Program-made: the position numbers and the translations under genes
Assembly (NCBI GenBank): GCA_015655215.1
Contig: JAATFL010000001.1
Span: 1-59,660, forward strand
Source: Coriobacteriia bacterium
Lineage (GTDB): Bacteria > Actinomycetota > Coriobacteriia > Coriobacteriales > RUG033
Reading direction: 5' to 3'
DNA: 59,660 nucleotides
Notes under the pieces: generated by a model
Databases searched by the model: none
The model's input: only the letters and a program-made list of their open reading frames with translations
What the model was told of the DNA's origin: nothing
Part shown: one piece after another, positions 13,168 to 21,973 of the stretch
Position numbering within the stretch: position 1 is the stretch's first letter
How the letters are laid out: each line of letters begins with the position of its first letter

Positions 13168-13713
13168 TTGGAACCACGTCTCAAGGTAAAGTACCGTACG
13201 CAGATCGCCAAGCAGCTCGAGGAGCAGCTGGGCATCGACAATTTCAACAAGGTCCCCAAGATTGAGAAGATCGTCGTCAACATGGGTGTGGGCGAGGCTG
13301 CTCTCGATGCCAAGCAGCTCGACGCCGCCGTGGCCGACATCCGCACCATCACCGGCCAGCAGCCCATGATCACTCGTGCGAAGAAGTCCATCGCCGCCTT
13401 CAAGATCCGCGCCGGCATGCCCATCGGCTGCAAGGTCACGCTTCGCGGCGACCGCATGTGGGAGTTCCTCGACCGTCTGCTCGCCATCGCCCTTCCGCGC
13501 GTCCGCGACTTTCGCGGCATCTCGCCCAAGAGCTTCGATGGCCGAGGCAATTACTCGCTCGGTATCACCGAGCAGCTGATCTTCCCCGAGATCGACTATG
13601 ACAAGGTCGACAGGACCCGCGGTATGGATATCACGTTTGTGACGACTGCCGGGAACGATGGGGATGCCCGAGCCCTGCTTGACGCCCTGGGATTCCCCTT
13701 CAAGAAGAAGTAG
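13168..13713 (+). CDS. rplE: 50S ribosomal protein L5
   Basis: 5S rRNA-binding protein of the central protuberance. The TTG start at 13168 gives 181 residues beginning [17 protein letters not shown], matching L5 length. An AGGAGGAGG binding site ends 4 bases upstream. Longer in-frame starts from 12922 run through non-conserved sequence and are rejected. The [14 protein letters not shown] and [20 protein letters not shown] signatures are present. Confidence 0.96.
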   Translation: MEPRLKVKYRTQIAKQLEEQLGIDNFNKVPKIEKIVVNMGVGEAALDAKQLDAAVADIRTITGQQPMITRAKKSIAAFKIRAGMPIGCKVTLRGDRMWEFLDRLLAIALPRVRDFRGISPKSFDGRGNYSLGITEQLIFPEIDYDKVDRTRGMDITFVTTAGNDGDARALLDALGFPFKKK

Positions 13714-13772
13714 GCAGTTAGCAGAAAGTGGACTCAATGGGCAGAGTGCCCATTGCGACTAAGGAGGAACGA

Positions 13773-13958
13773 GTGGCTAAGAAGTCGATGATCGCCAAGG
13801 CGGCACGGACGCCGAAGTTCTCGACGAGGCAGCATAACCGCTGCTCACGTTGCGGGCGTCCTCACGCATACTACCGGCAGTTCGGCTTGTGCCGTATCTG
13901 CCTGCGTGAACTCGCAAGCCGTGGCGAACTGCCCGGTGTCCGCAAAGCCAGCTGGTAG
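13773..13958 (+). CDS. rpsN: 30S ribosomal protein S14 type Z (zinc-binding)
   Basis: Small-subunit head protein, short C+ form. The GTG start at 13773 gives 61 residues, [16 protein letters not shown] onward. The zinc ligands appear as CSRC and CRIC, with the TRQHNRC and [17 protein letters not shown] blocks typical of S14Z. An AAGGAGGAA binding site lies about 5 bases upstream. An in-frame start at 13728 would add 15 non-conserved residues. A zinc-free C- paralogue, if present, is outside the window. Confidence 0.96.
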   Translation: MAKKSMIAKAARTPKFSTRQHNRCSRCGRPHAYYRQFGLCRICLRELASRGELPGVRKASW

Positions 13959-14055
13959 GCGAGCGAGGACCGGGGCCTGTCGAGCAGGCGTTCTCGCCAC
14001 GGGCGTGAGCGAACCGCTGGATTCCAGGTTCATCTAGATTATAGGAGGAACATAC

Positions 14056-14454
14056 ATGAGCATGACCGACCCGATCGCAGATATGCTTACGCGTGTGCGC
14101 AATGCGAACTCTGCCTCAAAGCCGACGGTCTCCATGGCATCGAGCAAGAAGCTCGTCGAGTTAGCCCGCATCATGAAGGAGGAGGGCTATATCGGTGATT
14201 ATGCCGTCGAGGAGGCTGAGCCGCAGAACGTGCTGACCATCACGCTTCGCTACGGCGCCAAGCGCGAGAAGATCATACGCGGCATACGCAGGATCTCCAA
14301 ACCCGGTCTGCGCATCTATGCCGGCAAGGACGAGTTGCCCCGTGTGCTTGGCGGTCTCGGCACGGCAATCATATCGACATCCAAGGGCGTGATGACCGAT
14401 CGCGATGCTCGCAAGCAGGGTATCGGCGGCGAGGTCATCGCCTACGTTTGGTAA
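14056..14454 (+). CDS. rpsH: 30S ribosomal protein S8
   Basis: 16S rRNA-binding protein and, in many bacteria, repressor of spc operon translation. It is 132 residues, starting [17 protein letters not shown]. The C-terminal [19 protein letters not shown] signature is intact. A TAGGAGGAAC binding site precedes the ATG. The 97-base gap after rpsN shows no gene. Confidence 0.97.
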   Translation: MSMTDPIADMLTRVRNANSASKPTVSMASSKKLVELARIMKEEGYIGDYAVEEAEPQNVLTITLRYGAKREKIIRGIRRISKPGLRIYAGKDELPRVLGGLGTAIISTSKGVMTDRDARKQGIGGEVIAYVW

Positions 14455-14479
14455 CCACGGACTGAGAAAGGAGCACACC

Positions 14480-15016
14480 GTGTCTCGTATCGGCAAGCAA
14501 CCCATTCCAGTTCCTGCTGGTGTTGAGGTGAAGATCGATGGCTACATCCTGACCGTCAAGGGCCCCAAGGGCGAGTTGACCCAGGAGTTCAGCCACATAC
14601 TGTCCTATCGGGTCGAAGGCGCTGAGGTCATCGTCTCCCGCCCTGACGATTCGCGCGAGGCGAAGTCGCTGCACGGTCTGACCCGCACGCTTATCCACAA
14701 CATGGTAATCGGCGTCTCGGAGGGCTACAGCAAGAATCTCGAGCTCGTGGGCGTCGGTTATCGCGCCACCCTCAAGGGCACCAACCTCGAGCTTGCGCTC
14801 GGTTACTCGCATCCGGTCATCGTCGAACCCATAGATGGCATCACCTTCGAGGTCCCCACGGTCACCCAGATCGTCATCCGCGGCATCAACAAGCAGAAGG
14901 TCGGCCAGGTCGCAGCGGACGTGCGTAAGTGGCGTGCCCCCGAACCCTACAAGGGCAAGGGCATCCGCTATCAAGGTGAACATGTCCGTCGCAAGCTCGG
15001 CAAGTCCTCCAAGTAG
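14480..15016 (+). CDS. rplF: 50S ribosomal protein L6
   Basis: Large-subunit protein near the sarcin-ricin loop and factor-binding site. GTG at 14480 yields 178 residues beginning MSRIGKQPIPVPAGVEV, the standard start. AAAGGAGC lies 6 bases upstream. The longer frame from 14405 overlaps rpsH and is rejected. The GYSHPV motif and the C-terminal EPYKGKGIRYQGEHVRRK are present. Confidence 0.97.
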   Translation: MSRIGKQPIPVPAGVEVKIDGYILTVKGPKGELTQEFSHILSYRVEGAEVIVSRPDDSREAKSLHGLTRTLIHNMVIGVSEGYSKNLELVGVGYRATLKGTNLELALGYSHPVIVEPIDGITFEVPTVTQIVIRGINKQKVGQVAADVRKWRAPEPYKGKGIRYQGEHVRRKLGKSSK

Positions 15017-15084
15017 GCTTTTCGTTCACGCGTCAACATGAAGCTCGGCCCTGTCAGGCCGGGTACCAGACCAAGGAGTAACTT

Positions 15085-15453
15085 ATGGACAATCTCAAGA
15101 CGAAGCGCGCGGGCCTCAAGCGCCGCCAACGTCGTGTCCGCGGCAAGGTGAGCGGTACCCCCGTTCGTCCCCGTCTGCGCGTCACGCGTTCGAACTCTCA
15201 GATCTATGCTCAAGTCATCGATGATAGAGCCGGTGTCACGCTGTGCTCTGCGTCCTCGCTTGACCCGGAGTTCAAGAAGTCCGATATGCGCGGCAGCAAC
15301 GTCGAAGGTGCCGCACTCGTCGGCCAACTGGTCGGCAAGCGCGCCATCGAAACGGGCATCACCGAGATCGTGTTCGATCGCGGTGGCCACATATACCACG
15401 GCCGTGTCAAGGCCCTCGCCGACGGTGCCCGCAGCGCCGGACTCAAGTTCTAA
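15085..15453 (+). CDS. rplR: 50S ribosomal protein L18
   Basis: 5S rRNA-binding protein of the central protuberance. It is 122 residues. The basic N-terminus [14 protein letters not shown] and the C-terminal [20 protein letters not shown] signature are conserved. AAGGAGTAA precedes the ATG. It lies between rplF and rpsE in standard order; the 68-base upstream gap shows only a weak GC-rich hairpin. Confidence 0.97.
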   Translation: MDNLKTKRAGLKRRQRRVRGKVSGTPVRPRLRVTRSNSQIYAQVIDDRAGVTLCSASSLDPEFKKSDMRGSNVEGAALVGQLVGKRAIETGITEIVFDRGGHIYHGRVKALADGARSAGLKF

Positions 15454-15465
15454 GGGAGGATGAGA

Positions 15466-15978
15466 ATGGCTCGCAAAGAGGCACAGGTTCCCGAACTCCA
15501 GGAACGCGTCGTCTATATCAACCGTGTTTCGAAGGTCGTCAAAGGCGGCCGTCGCATGTCCCTCACCGCGCTCATCGTCGTGGGCGACGGCAAGGGTCGC
15601 GTCGGTGTCGGCATGGGCAAGTCCGCCGAGGTGCCCGTCGCCATCAAGAAGGGCATCGAGGATGCGAAGAAGAACCTCTTCTCCGTGCCCGTGACCAAGG
15701 CCGGCACCATCCCGCACGAGGTCATCGGTGAGTTCTCCGCTGGTCGCGTGCTGCTCAAGCCGGCTGTTCCCGGAACCGGCGTCATCGCCGGCGGTCCGGT
15801 CCGTGCGCTGCTCGAGCTCGCCGGCATCAAGGACATCCTGTCCAAGTCGCTTGGCACCGACAACGCAATGAACATCGTCAAGGCAACCGCCGAGGGCCTC
15901 AAATCCCTCAGCACCCCCCAACAGGTCGCCGATCGCCGCGGCCTCACCGTGGGCAAGGTATTTGGCTGGGAGGAGTAA
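15466..15978 (+). CDS. rpsE: 30S ribosomal protein S5
   Basis: Small-subunit protein at the mRNA entry tunnel and helicase ring. ATG at 15466 gives 170 residues beginning [16 protein letters not shown]. The ATG at 15460 overlaps the GGGAGGATG binding site and is rejected. The double-stranded RNA-binding region with [19 protein letters not shown] and the C-terminal S5 fold with [19 protein letters not shown] are intact. It couples closely with rplR (12 bases) and rpmD (3 bases). Confidence 0.97.
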   Translation: MARKEAQVPELQERVVYINRVSKVVKGGRRMSLTALIVVGDGKGRVGVGMGKSAEVPVAIKKGIEDAKKNLFSVPVTKAGTIPHEVIGEFSAGRVLLKPAVPGTGVIAGGPVRALLELAGIKDILSKSLGTDNAMNIVKATAEGLKSLSTPQQVADRRGLTVGKVFGWEE

Positions 15979-15981
15979 CCC

Positions 15982-16185
15982 ATGGCATCCGCTGTAGATT
16001 CCACCAAGGGGAAACTGCGCGTCACGCAGGTACGCAGCTTCATCGGCAAGAAGTACGACCAGGAGCAGACCCTGCGTGCCCTCGGTCTGCGCCACATGCA
16101 CCAGACGGTCGAGGTCGTCGACAACCCCTCCGTCCGTGGCATGATCTTCAAGATCAAGCACCTGGTGGAGGTCGAGGAGCTCTAG
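15982..16185 (+). CDS. rpmD: 50S ribosomal protein L30
   Basis: Small large-subunit protein. It is 67 residues. The central [14 protein letters not shown], the [20 protein letters not shown] block and the C-terminal [14 protein letters not shown] strand are typical of L30. It starts 3 bases after the rpsE stop, with a GGGAGGAG binding site. Confidence 0.96.
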   Translation: MASAVDSTKGKLRVTQVRSFIGKKYDQEQTLRALGLRHMHQTVEVVDNPSVRGMIFKIKHLVEVEEL

Positions 16186-16235
16186 CCCTCCCGGGTTTTG
16201 TTCTCGTTCGACCCGCGCCGTCCATGGCAGTGCGG

Positions 16236-16261
16236 TATAATCGTGCGAGATTTTTTGCACG
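16236..16261 (+). promoter_or_regulatory. Consensus -10 box plus hairpin upstream of rplO
   Basis: The 183-base rpmD-rplO gap contains a perfect TATAAT (16236-16241), but the sequence 17-18 bases upstream is not -35-like. Directly after it a hairpin, CGTGC with GCACG (16242-16261), encloses a loop ending in TTTTTT. This may be an internal promoter with an initial-transcript hairpin for rplO-secY-adk, or a chance -10. No gene lies in the gap. Confidence 0.35.
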
Positions 16262-16368
16262 ACAGTGCGGACCCGTCCCCTGTCGGGATGGGCATTCAAG
16301 CCCGCCGGCGGCGAGCTGCCGGCCCTGGGCACGTCACGTTCCCAGGTGCGAACAAGAAGGAGTACCTC

Positions 16369-16818
16369 ATGCAGATTCACGATCTTACGCCTGCCCCTGG
16401 TTCCGTGAAGGGCCGTAAGCGCGTCGGACGCGGGCACGGCTCGGGTCACGGTGGGAAGTCCGGCCGTGGTTCCAACGGTGAGCTCTCTCGCGCCGGTGGT
16501 GGCAAGGGTCCCGGTTTCGAGGGTGGTCAGACCACCCTGTATATGCGCCTTCCCAAGCTCCCCGGCTTCAAGAACCCCAACCACATCCAGTATGCGCCGG
16601 TCAACGTCTCTCGCCTCGAGCTCAAATACGAGGCCGGAGAGGTCGTCGACGGTCCCTCCCTGGTCGCCAAGGGCATCATCAAGCATCCTGACACCCTTGT
16701 GAAGGTCCTCGCCGATGGCGAGATCACCAAGGCCCTTACCATCCGCGTCGACAAGGTGTCCGCCGCTGCCCAGGCAAAGATCGAAGCCGTAGGAGGGAAG
16801 GTCGAACCCCTGTGCTAA
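16369..16818 (+). CDS. rplO: 50S ribosomal protein L15
   Basis: Late-assembly large-subunit protein. ATG at 16369 gives 149 residues beginning MQIHDLTPAPGSVKGRKRVG. The Gly-rich RGHGSGHGGKSGRGSNG N-terminal extension and FEGGQTTLYMRLPKLPGF are diagnostic. The ATG at 16369 has AGAAGGAG upstream; an in-frame start at 16198 would add 57 unrelated residues. The stop overlaps the secY start by 7 bases. Confidence 0.96.
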   Translation: MQIHDLTPAPGSVKGRKRVGRGHGSGHGGKSGRGSNGELSRAGGGKGPGFEGGQTTLYMRLPKLPGFKNPNHIQYAPVNVSRLELKYEAGEVVDGPSLVAKGIIKHPDTLVKVLADGEITKALTIRVDKVSAAAQAKIEAVGGKVEPLC

Positions 16819-18116
16819 AGGCCCTCGTCAATGCGTTTAAGGTTCCCGAGCTACGCAACAAGATCCTCTTTACGCTGGCGATCATCGTCCTCTATCGCGT
16901 CGGTTCGTTCATCCCGGTACCAGGCGTGCCCTTCTCGGCGCTCGTCGACGAGTTCCAGGCAGCCACGGGTTCGGCCGCCTGGGGCTCTATGGCCCTCCTG
17001 AACCTTTTCTCGGGTGGCGCTCTCTCGTATGTCTCCATCTTCTCGCTGGGCATCATGCCCTACATCACCGCATCGATCATCATGCAGCTGATGCAGAGCG
17101 TCGTCCCCTCGCTGGAGCGCTGGGCCAAGGAGGGGGAGGCAGGGCAGCGCAAGATCACCCAGATCACCCGCTACCTGACCTTGGGCCTGGCACTCGTCAA
17201 CGCCATAGGATACCTGCTTCTCTTCCAAAGTTCGTCGTTCAACATCGTCCTCTCATCCAATGGGGTTCCCGGCGTCTGGTTCACCGACCTGGTGATCATC
17301 ATCACGCTGCTCGCGGGCACCACCCTCATCATGTGGATGGGCGAGCTCATCACGCAGCGCGGCGTGGGCAACGGCATGTCGCTCATCATCTTCGCCAACG
17401 TCATCTCGCGATTCCCCGCAGCGATCTTCTCGTCGTTCCAGCTCGAGGGAGGGACGAGTTACGGCATCCTCATCACGGGCATCATCGTCCTCTCCATGCT
17501 CGCGGTGATTCCCGGCATCGTCTTCATCGAGCGCGGCCAGCGTCGCATTCCCGTGCAGTACGCCAAGCGCGTGGTCGGGCGCCGTGTGATGGGTGGCACG
17601 TCCACCTACCTACCCCTGAAGGTCAACACGGCGGGTGTCATCCCCATCATCTTCGCCTCGGCGCTTCTCTATCTGCCGGTTCAGGTCGCCGCGTTCTTTC
17701 CGGACGTCAACTGGCTCACGGTCTTCTCCAACGCGATGTCGAGTGGATGGCTCAACTGGATAGCCTCGTTCATCCTCATCATGTTCTTCGCATACTTCTA
17801 CACGGCGATGGTGTTCAATCCGACCGACACGGCGGATATGCTACGTCGTCAGGGTGGGTTCGTGCCCGGCGTGCGCCCTGGCGTCGCCACGGCCAACTAC
17901 ATCCATAACATCCTCACGCGCATAACGCTTCCGGGGGCGTTCTTCCTCGCACTGATCGCCGTGTTCCCCAGCATCATCTACTCGTTCACCTCCAACACGT
18001 TGATTCAGACCTTCGGGGGCACCTCGGTGCTCATCATGGTCGGCGTCGCGCTCGACACCATGACCAAGGTCGAGAGTCAGCTCAAGATGCACCATTACGA
18101 GGGCTTCTTCAAATAG
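16812..18116 (+). CDS. secY: Protein translocase subunit SecY
   Basis: Channel-forming subunit of the SecYEG translocon in the cytoplasmic membrane. It is 434 residues with ten hydrophobic segments. SecY signatures include GIMPYITASIIMQL in TM2 and the RGVGNGMSLIIFANV region. The GTG start overlaps the end of rplO, giving coupled translation; TAGGAGGGAAG lies about 12 bases upstream. It sits between rplO and adk as in most spc operons. Confidence 0.97.
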   Translation: MLKALVNAFKVPELRNKILFTLAIIVLYRVGSFIPVPGVPFSALVDEFQAATGSAAWGSMALLNLFSGGALSYVSIFSLGIMPYITASIIMQLMQSVVPSLERWAKEGEAGQRKITQITRYLTLGLALVNAIGYLLLFQSSSFNIVLSSNGVPGVWFTDLVIIITLLAGTTLIMWMGELITQRGVGNGMSLIIFANVISRFPAAIFSSFQLEGGTSYGILITGIIVLSMLAVIPGIVFIERGQRRIPVQYAKRVVGRRVMGGTSTYLPLKVNTAGVIPIIFASALLYLPVQVAAFFPDVNWLTVFSNAMSSGWLNWIASFILIMFFAYFYTAMVFNPTDTADMLRRQGGFVPGVRPGVATANYIHNILTRITLPGAFFLALIAVFPSIIYSFTSNTLIQTFGGTSVLIMVGVALDTMTKVESQLKMHHYEGFFK

Positions 18117-18145
18117 GATTCAAACTCCGAGAGGGAGGCAGCTTG

Positions 18146-18772
18146 ATGAACATCGTCTTGCTCGGCGCCCCAGGTGCCGGGAAGGGAACGCAGGCCGATA
18201 GGCTCGTGGCCGAGTTCGGGATCGCCCATATCTCGACCGGCGACATCCTGCGTGCCGCCGTGAAGGCGGGGACGCCGCTTGGACTTGAGGCGAGGAAGTA
18301 CATGGATGCCGGCGAACTCGTCCCGGATTCCGTCGTGATCGGACTCGTGAAGGATCGCCTGGGTGCGACCGATGCCCAGAGGGGCTTCATCCTCGACGGA
18401 TTCCCCCGTACCTCCGTACAGGCGGTGGCACTCGATTCGGCGCTGTCGGACATGGGCAAGTCCATCGATGTCGCCATCGCGATAGACGTCGACCCCGACG
18501 CGATCGTCAAGCGCATCACCTCGCGCCGCATGTGCCGCGCATGTGGGTACATCGGCACCATCGAGGACTCGCGTTGCCCAAAATGTGGCGGGGAGATGTA
18601 TCAGCGCGATGACGACAACGAGGCGACGGTACGCAATCGGCTTGACGTGTATGCGCGTTCCACGGCACCGCTCGTCGACTACTACCTTGGCAAGGGCCTT
18701 CTCGAGACGATCGACGGCGATCGTCCGGTCGATGTCGTCTACGCTGATGTGAAGGCAAAGCTGAAGGTGTAG
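18146..18772 (+). CDS. adk: Adenylate kinase
   Basis: Phosphotransferase interconverting ATP plus AMP and two ADP. ATG at 18146 gives 208 residues beginning MNIVLLGAPGAGKGTQADRL; the P-loop GAPGAGKGT is at 7-15. A TTG one codon earlier is possible, but GGGAGG is better spaced to the ATG. The LID contains CRACG and CPKCGG, a four-cysteine zinc site found in many Gram-positive adenylate kinases. LDGFPRT is the AMP-binding block. It follows secY by 29 bases, a classic link. Confidence 0.97.
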   Translation: MNIVLLGAPGAGKGTQADRLVAEFGIAHISTGDILRAAVKAGTPLGLEARKYMDAGELVPDSVVIGLVKDRLGATDAQRGFILDGFPRTSVQAVALDSALSDMGKSIDVAIAIDVDPDAIVKRITSRRMCRACGYIGTIEDSRCPKCGGEMYQRDDDNEATVRNRLDVYARSTAPLVDYYLGKGLLETIDGDRPVDVVYADVKAKLKV

Positions 18773-18820
18773 AATCGTTGTTCGTGTGATGCCCAGGGAG
18801 TGCGATCGAATCCATCAGAC

Positions 18821-18845
18821 GGGTCCGGCCCTTGGGCTTGGACCC
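18821..18845 (+). terminator. Hairpin between adk and map
   Basis: GGGTCC (18821-18826) pairs with GGACCC (18840-18845), with GC-rich inner pairing, followed by TTTCTCTGTC. It may be a weak terminator or attenuator in the 207-base adk-map gap. No other feature was recognised in that gap. Confidence 0.35.
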
Positions 18846-18979
18846 TTTCTCTGTCCCGAATGGCTCTCACGCACGGTCTTCGGCGCATCTTGCTTGCCGT
18901 GATTCACGCCACATCGCCTGGCGGGTGCCCCCACGGCGGGCCAGATGCCCTGATCCCGTGTGAAAGGAAGGTCGTATCA

Positions 18980-19798
18980 ATGATCATCTTGAAGACGCAG
19001 GGTGAGATAGACGCGATGTGCGAGGCCGGTCGCCTCAGTGCCAAGGCACTGAGAATGACCGGGGAGATCGTGCGTCCGGGCATCTCAACGCTTGAACTCG
19101 ACCGCTTCGCCGAGGAGATCATCCGAGCCGAGGGGGGCACCCCTGGGTTCAAGGGCTATGGTGGGTTCCCGGGGACCATCTGCGCTTCCCTGAACGAAAA
19201 GGTGGTCCATGGCATCCCGGGCAACCGCGTCGTCCTGCAGGAGGGTGACATCATCTCCATCGATACGGGGGCCATCATCGATGGCTGGTATGGCGATAAC
19301 GCGTGGACTTTCCCGGTGGGCGTGGTCGACGACGAGAAGCGGCGATTGCTCGAAGTGACCGAGCAGTCGCTCTACGCCGGACTGCGCGAGGCGGTCGCCG
19401 GAAACCATCTCGGTGACATCGGTCATGCCGTCCAGTCCGTTGCCGAGGCCGCTGGCTTCGGGGTGGTCCGCAGCTACGTGGGGCACGGCATCGGCCGTGA
19501 CATGCACGAGGACCCCAACGTCCCCAACTACGGGCACAAGGGACGGGGCGTCAAGCTGCGCTCCGGCATGGTCATCGCCATCGAGCCCATGATCAACGCG
19601 GGTACCTACAACGTGCATCAGGGTGACGACGGTTGGGCGGTGTTCACCGATGACGGGCGTCCTTCGGCGCATTTCGAGAAGACGGTCGCCATCCTCGAAG
19701 ACGGGTCGATGCGAGTCGTCTCCACCGAGAACCTCGATGCCGAGCCGGCCATGCATCCGGTGGGCGAGCGTCCCGCAGGGGTCGTCCGGCCACGGTGA
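18980..19798 (+). CDS. map: Methionine aminopeptidase type I
   Basis: Metalloprotease that removes the initiator methionine from nascent proteins. ATG at 18980 gives 272 residues beginning MIILKTQGEIDAMCEAGR; GAAAGGAAGG precedes it and upstream in-frame sequence is not conserved. The metal ligands of the pita-bread fold are seen in SIDTGAIIDGWYGDNAW (two Asp), GHGIGRDMHEDP (His), IAIEPM (Glu) and FEKTVAI (Glu). The last 20 or so residues after the core are a small extension. The adk-map-infA order is conserved in Gram-positive bacteria. Confidence 0.96.
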   Translation: MIILKTQGEIDAMCEAGRLSAKALRMTGEIVRPGISTLELDRFAEEIIRAEGGTPGFKGYGGFPGTICASLNEKVVHGIPGNRVVLQEGDIISIDTGAIIDGWYGDNAWTFPVGVVDDEKRRLLEVTEQSLYAGLREAVAGNHLGDIGHAVQSVAEAAGFGVVRSYVGHGIGRDMHEDPNVPNYGHKGRGVKLRSGMVIAIEPMINAGTYNVHQGDDGWAVFTDDGRPSAHFEKTVAILEDGSMRVVSTENLDAEPAMHPVGERPAGVVRPR

Positions 19799-20048
19799 TC
19801 GCCTCCTGTGGTGCTCTCGGCTCTTCGTGCACGGGCATCGTGCGACGATAGGCACCCCAATCGCAGGGATGACGCACCCCTTGGTCATTCCCTCGCATGT
19901 TTGAGCGGGTCGTTCCTGCGTCCCATCGGTCGCTTTGGTGGATAAAGGCGCAGTTTTCACGCAATGAGGTTGCCGTCTATGGTTATCGGCTTCCATTTGC
20001 GGTAACATAACCACTTGCCGTTTTGTGACCAAAAGGAAGCAGTGCTAC
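19799..20048. other. Intergenic region map-infA, no gene seen
   Basis: These 250 bases are somewhat AT-richer than their surroundings toward the infA end. I see no open frame with coding character and no convincing -35/-10 pair; TAACAT near 20003 is at best a weak -10. A promoter for infA-rpmJ-rpsM is expected somewhere here but was not located. Confidence 0.3.
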
Positions 20049-20270
20049 GTGAGTAAGAGTGCGGATGCAATAGAACTCGAGGGAACCGTCGTCGAACCCC
20101 TGCCCAATGCGATGTTTCACGTTGAGCTTGAGAACGGCCATGTCGTACTTGCGCATATCTCGGGCAAGATGCGCATGCACTACATCAGGATCCTTCCTGG
20201 TGACAAGGTGGTCGTCGAGCTCTCACCCTATGATCTGACTCGCGGCCGTATCACGTATCGCTACAAGTAG
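20049..20270 (+). CDS. infA: Translation initiation factor IF-1
   Basis: OB-fold factor that occupies the A site during initiation. The GTG start at 20049 gives 73 residues beginning [20 protein letters not shown], the standard IF-1 length. Conserved [20 protein letters not shown] and the C-terminal [12 protein letters not shown] are present. The binding site AAAAGGAAG is about 10 bases upstream. The longer start at 20025 is rejected. It lies before rpmJ-rpsM-rpsK as in other Gram-positive alpha operons. Confidence 0.97.
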   Translation: MSKSADAIELEGTVVEPLPNAMFHVELENGHVVLAHISGKMRMHYIRILPGDKVVVELSPYDLTRGRITYRYK

Positions 20271-20429
20271 CGTGTCCGGAAGTTCTCGCGATTCGCCTGA
20301 GGCGGGTCCGTGGAAGCTTTCGAGCATGTGTCTGAGCGTCCTTGTATCATGGACGACGTGCGAAAAATGACGCCGGCGGCTGCGGCGTTGACATATAGGT
20401 AACGGAGAACCACCGAAAGGAATCGAACT

Positions 20430-20543
20430 ATGAAGGTACGTCCTTCGGTTAAGAAGATGTGTGAGAAGTGCAAGATCATCAGGCGCCACGGTAAGGTTCT
20501 CGTCATCTGCGAGAACCCACGCCACAAGCAGCGTCAAGGCTAG
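20430..20543 (+). CDS. rpmJ: 50S ribosomal protein L36
   Basis: Smallest large-subunit protein, zinc-binding C+ form. ATG at 20430 reads [17 protein letters not shown] and ends with [10 protein letters not shown], 37 residues. The ligands are the CEKC pair plus the later C and H of ICENPRH. A GAAAGGAA binding site lies about 9 bases upstream. It sits between infA and rpsM in the conserved order. Confidence 0.96.
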   Translation: MKVRPSVKKMCEKCKIIRRHGKVLVICENPRHKQRQG

Positions 20544-20554
20544 GGAGGAGAACA

Positions 20555-20926
20555 GTGGCTCGTATCTTCGGCGTCGACCTTCCCCGCGAGAAGCGTGTGG
20601 AAATCGGTCTGACCTACATCTACGGCATCGGCCATACCTCTGCGGCAAAGGTTTGCGCCCAGACCGGTGTCAATCCCGACACGCGCGTTCGTGACCTTTC
20701 TGAAGAGGAAGTCACCCTTCTGCGCGACTACATCGACAAGAACTTCCAGGTCGAGGGCGATCTCCGCCGTCAGACCTCGCAGGATATCAAGCGCTTGATG
20801 GAGATTGGCTGCTACCGTGGCCTTCGTCATCGCAAGGGTCTCCCTGTCCGCGGCCAGCGCACGCACACCAACGCACGCACCCGCAAGGGACCTCGTAAGC
20901 AAATCGGTGGAAAGAAGAGGGGGTAA
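20555..20926 (+). CDS. rpsM: 30S ribosomal protein S13
   Basis: Small-subunit head protein that bridges to the large subunit and partners S19. It is 123 residues from a GTG start: [20 protein letters not shown]. The helix-two-turn-helix region and the basic tail with [17 protein letters not shown] are diagnostic. A GGGAGGAG binding site overlaps the rpmJ end. Confidence 0.97.
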   Translation: MARIFGVDLPREKRVEIGLTYIYGIGHTSAAKVCAQTGVNPDTRVRDLSEEEVTLLRDYIDKNFQVEGDLRRQTSQDIKRLMEIGCYRGLRHRKGLPVRGQRTHTNARTRKGPRKQIGGKKRG

Positions 20927-20929
20927 ACC

Positions 20930-21331
20930 ATGGCTACTGCGAAGAAGGCCGTCCGCACCCACCTCAAGCGTTCCGAGCGTAAGAACATCGTCGTGGGCCA
21001 GGCCCACATCAAGAGCACGTTCAACAACACCATCATCTCCATCACGGATCCCCAGGGTAATGTGATCTCCTGGCAGTCCTCGGGGACCGTTGGTTTCAAG
21101 GGTTCGCGCAAGTCCACCCCGTTTGCCGCGCAAATGGCCGCGGAGCAGGCTGCGAAGGCCGCTCAGGAGCATGGACTGCGCAAGGTCTCGGTCTTCGTCA
21201 AGGGCCCTGGCTCAGGTCGCGAGACGGCTATCCGCTCGCTGCAGGCCGCCGGTCTCGAGATCTCCAGCATTCAAGACTGCACCCCAGTACCGCACAACGG
21301 TTGCCGTCAGCGCAAGCGTCGTCGCGTGTGA
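20930..21331 (+). CDS. rpsK: 30S ribosomal protein S11
   Basis: Platform protein contacting mRNA at the E site. It is 133 residues. The block [20 protein letters not shown] and the C-terminal [18 protein letters not shown] are diagnostic. It starts 3 bases after the rpsM stop, with AAGAGGGGG as binding site, and is followed by rpsD. Confidence 0.98.
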   Translation: MATAKKAVRTHLKRSERKNIVVGQAHIKSTFNNTIISITDPQGNVISWQSSGTVGFKGSRKSTPFAAQMAAEQAAKAAQEHGLRKVSVFVKGPGSGRETAIRSLQAAGLEISSIQDCTPVPHNGCRQRKRRRV

Positions 21332-21352
21332 TCCCCGAAAGGATAATCAGGC

Positions 21353-21946
21353 ATGGCAATCGATAGAACTCCGGTTCTCAAGCGGTGCAGGTCCCTCGGA
21401 CTTGATCCCATCGTCTTGGGGATTGAAAAGCAATCAAAGCGTGAACCCAACAAGAGGCGTAGGAACGAGAGCGAGTATGCCCTTCAGCTTCGCGAGAAGC
21501 AGAAGGTCAAGTTCATCTACGGCGTCCTCGAGAAGCAGTTCCGTGGCTATTATCAAAGAGCCCTGAAGATGCCCGGCATCACGGGCGAGGATTTGATGAC
21601 CATCCTCGAGACGCGTCTCTACAACGTCATCTTCCGCCTTGGCTTCGCCAAGACCCGCAAGGCTGCCCGTCAGACGGTTGACCACAAGCACATCATGGTG
21701 AACGGACGCATCGTCAACATCCCCTCCTACCGCGTCAAGGCCGGCGACATCATCTCCGTCGCCCCCAAGGCCAAGGAGATGCTACCCATCAAGAGCGCTC
21801 TGATCGCCTCCGAGCACATCCAGGTACCAAGCTGGCTGGAAGTCGACATCGAGAAGCTCCAGGGCACGGTGCTCCAGCTTCCGGCGCGCGACCAGATCGA
21901 TTTGGACATCCAAGAGCAGCTCATCGTCGAGCTCTACTCCAAGTAA
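21353..21946 (+). CDS. rpsD: 30S ribosomal protein S4
   Basis: Primary 16S rRNA-binding protein and frequent autoregulator of the alpha operon. It is 197 residues. The N-terminus shows RTPVLKRCRSLGLDP without the four zinc cysteines of some homologues. The S4 domain, with KAARQTVDHKHIMVNGRIV and the C-terminal PARDQIDLDIQEQLIVELYSK, is intact. A CGAAAGGA binding site precedes the ATG. Confidence 0.97.
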   Translation: MAIDRTPVLKRCRSLGLDPIVLGIEKQSKREPNKRRRNESEYALQLREKQKVKFIYGVLEKQFRGYYQRALKMPGITGEDLMTILETRLYNVIFRLGFAKTRKAARQTVDHKHIMVNGRIVNIPSYRVKAGDIISVAPKAKEMLPIKSALIASEHIQVPSWLEVDIEKLQGTVLQLPARDQIDLDIQEQLIVELYSK

Positions 21947-21973
21947 CCCACGTAAGCCAAGGAGGCTGCTTAT

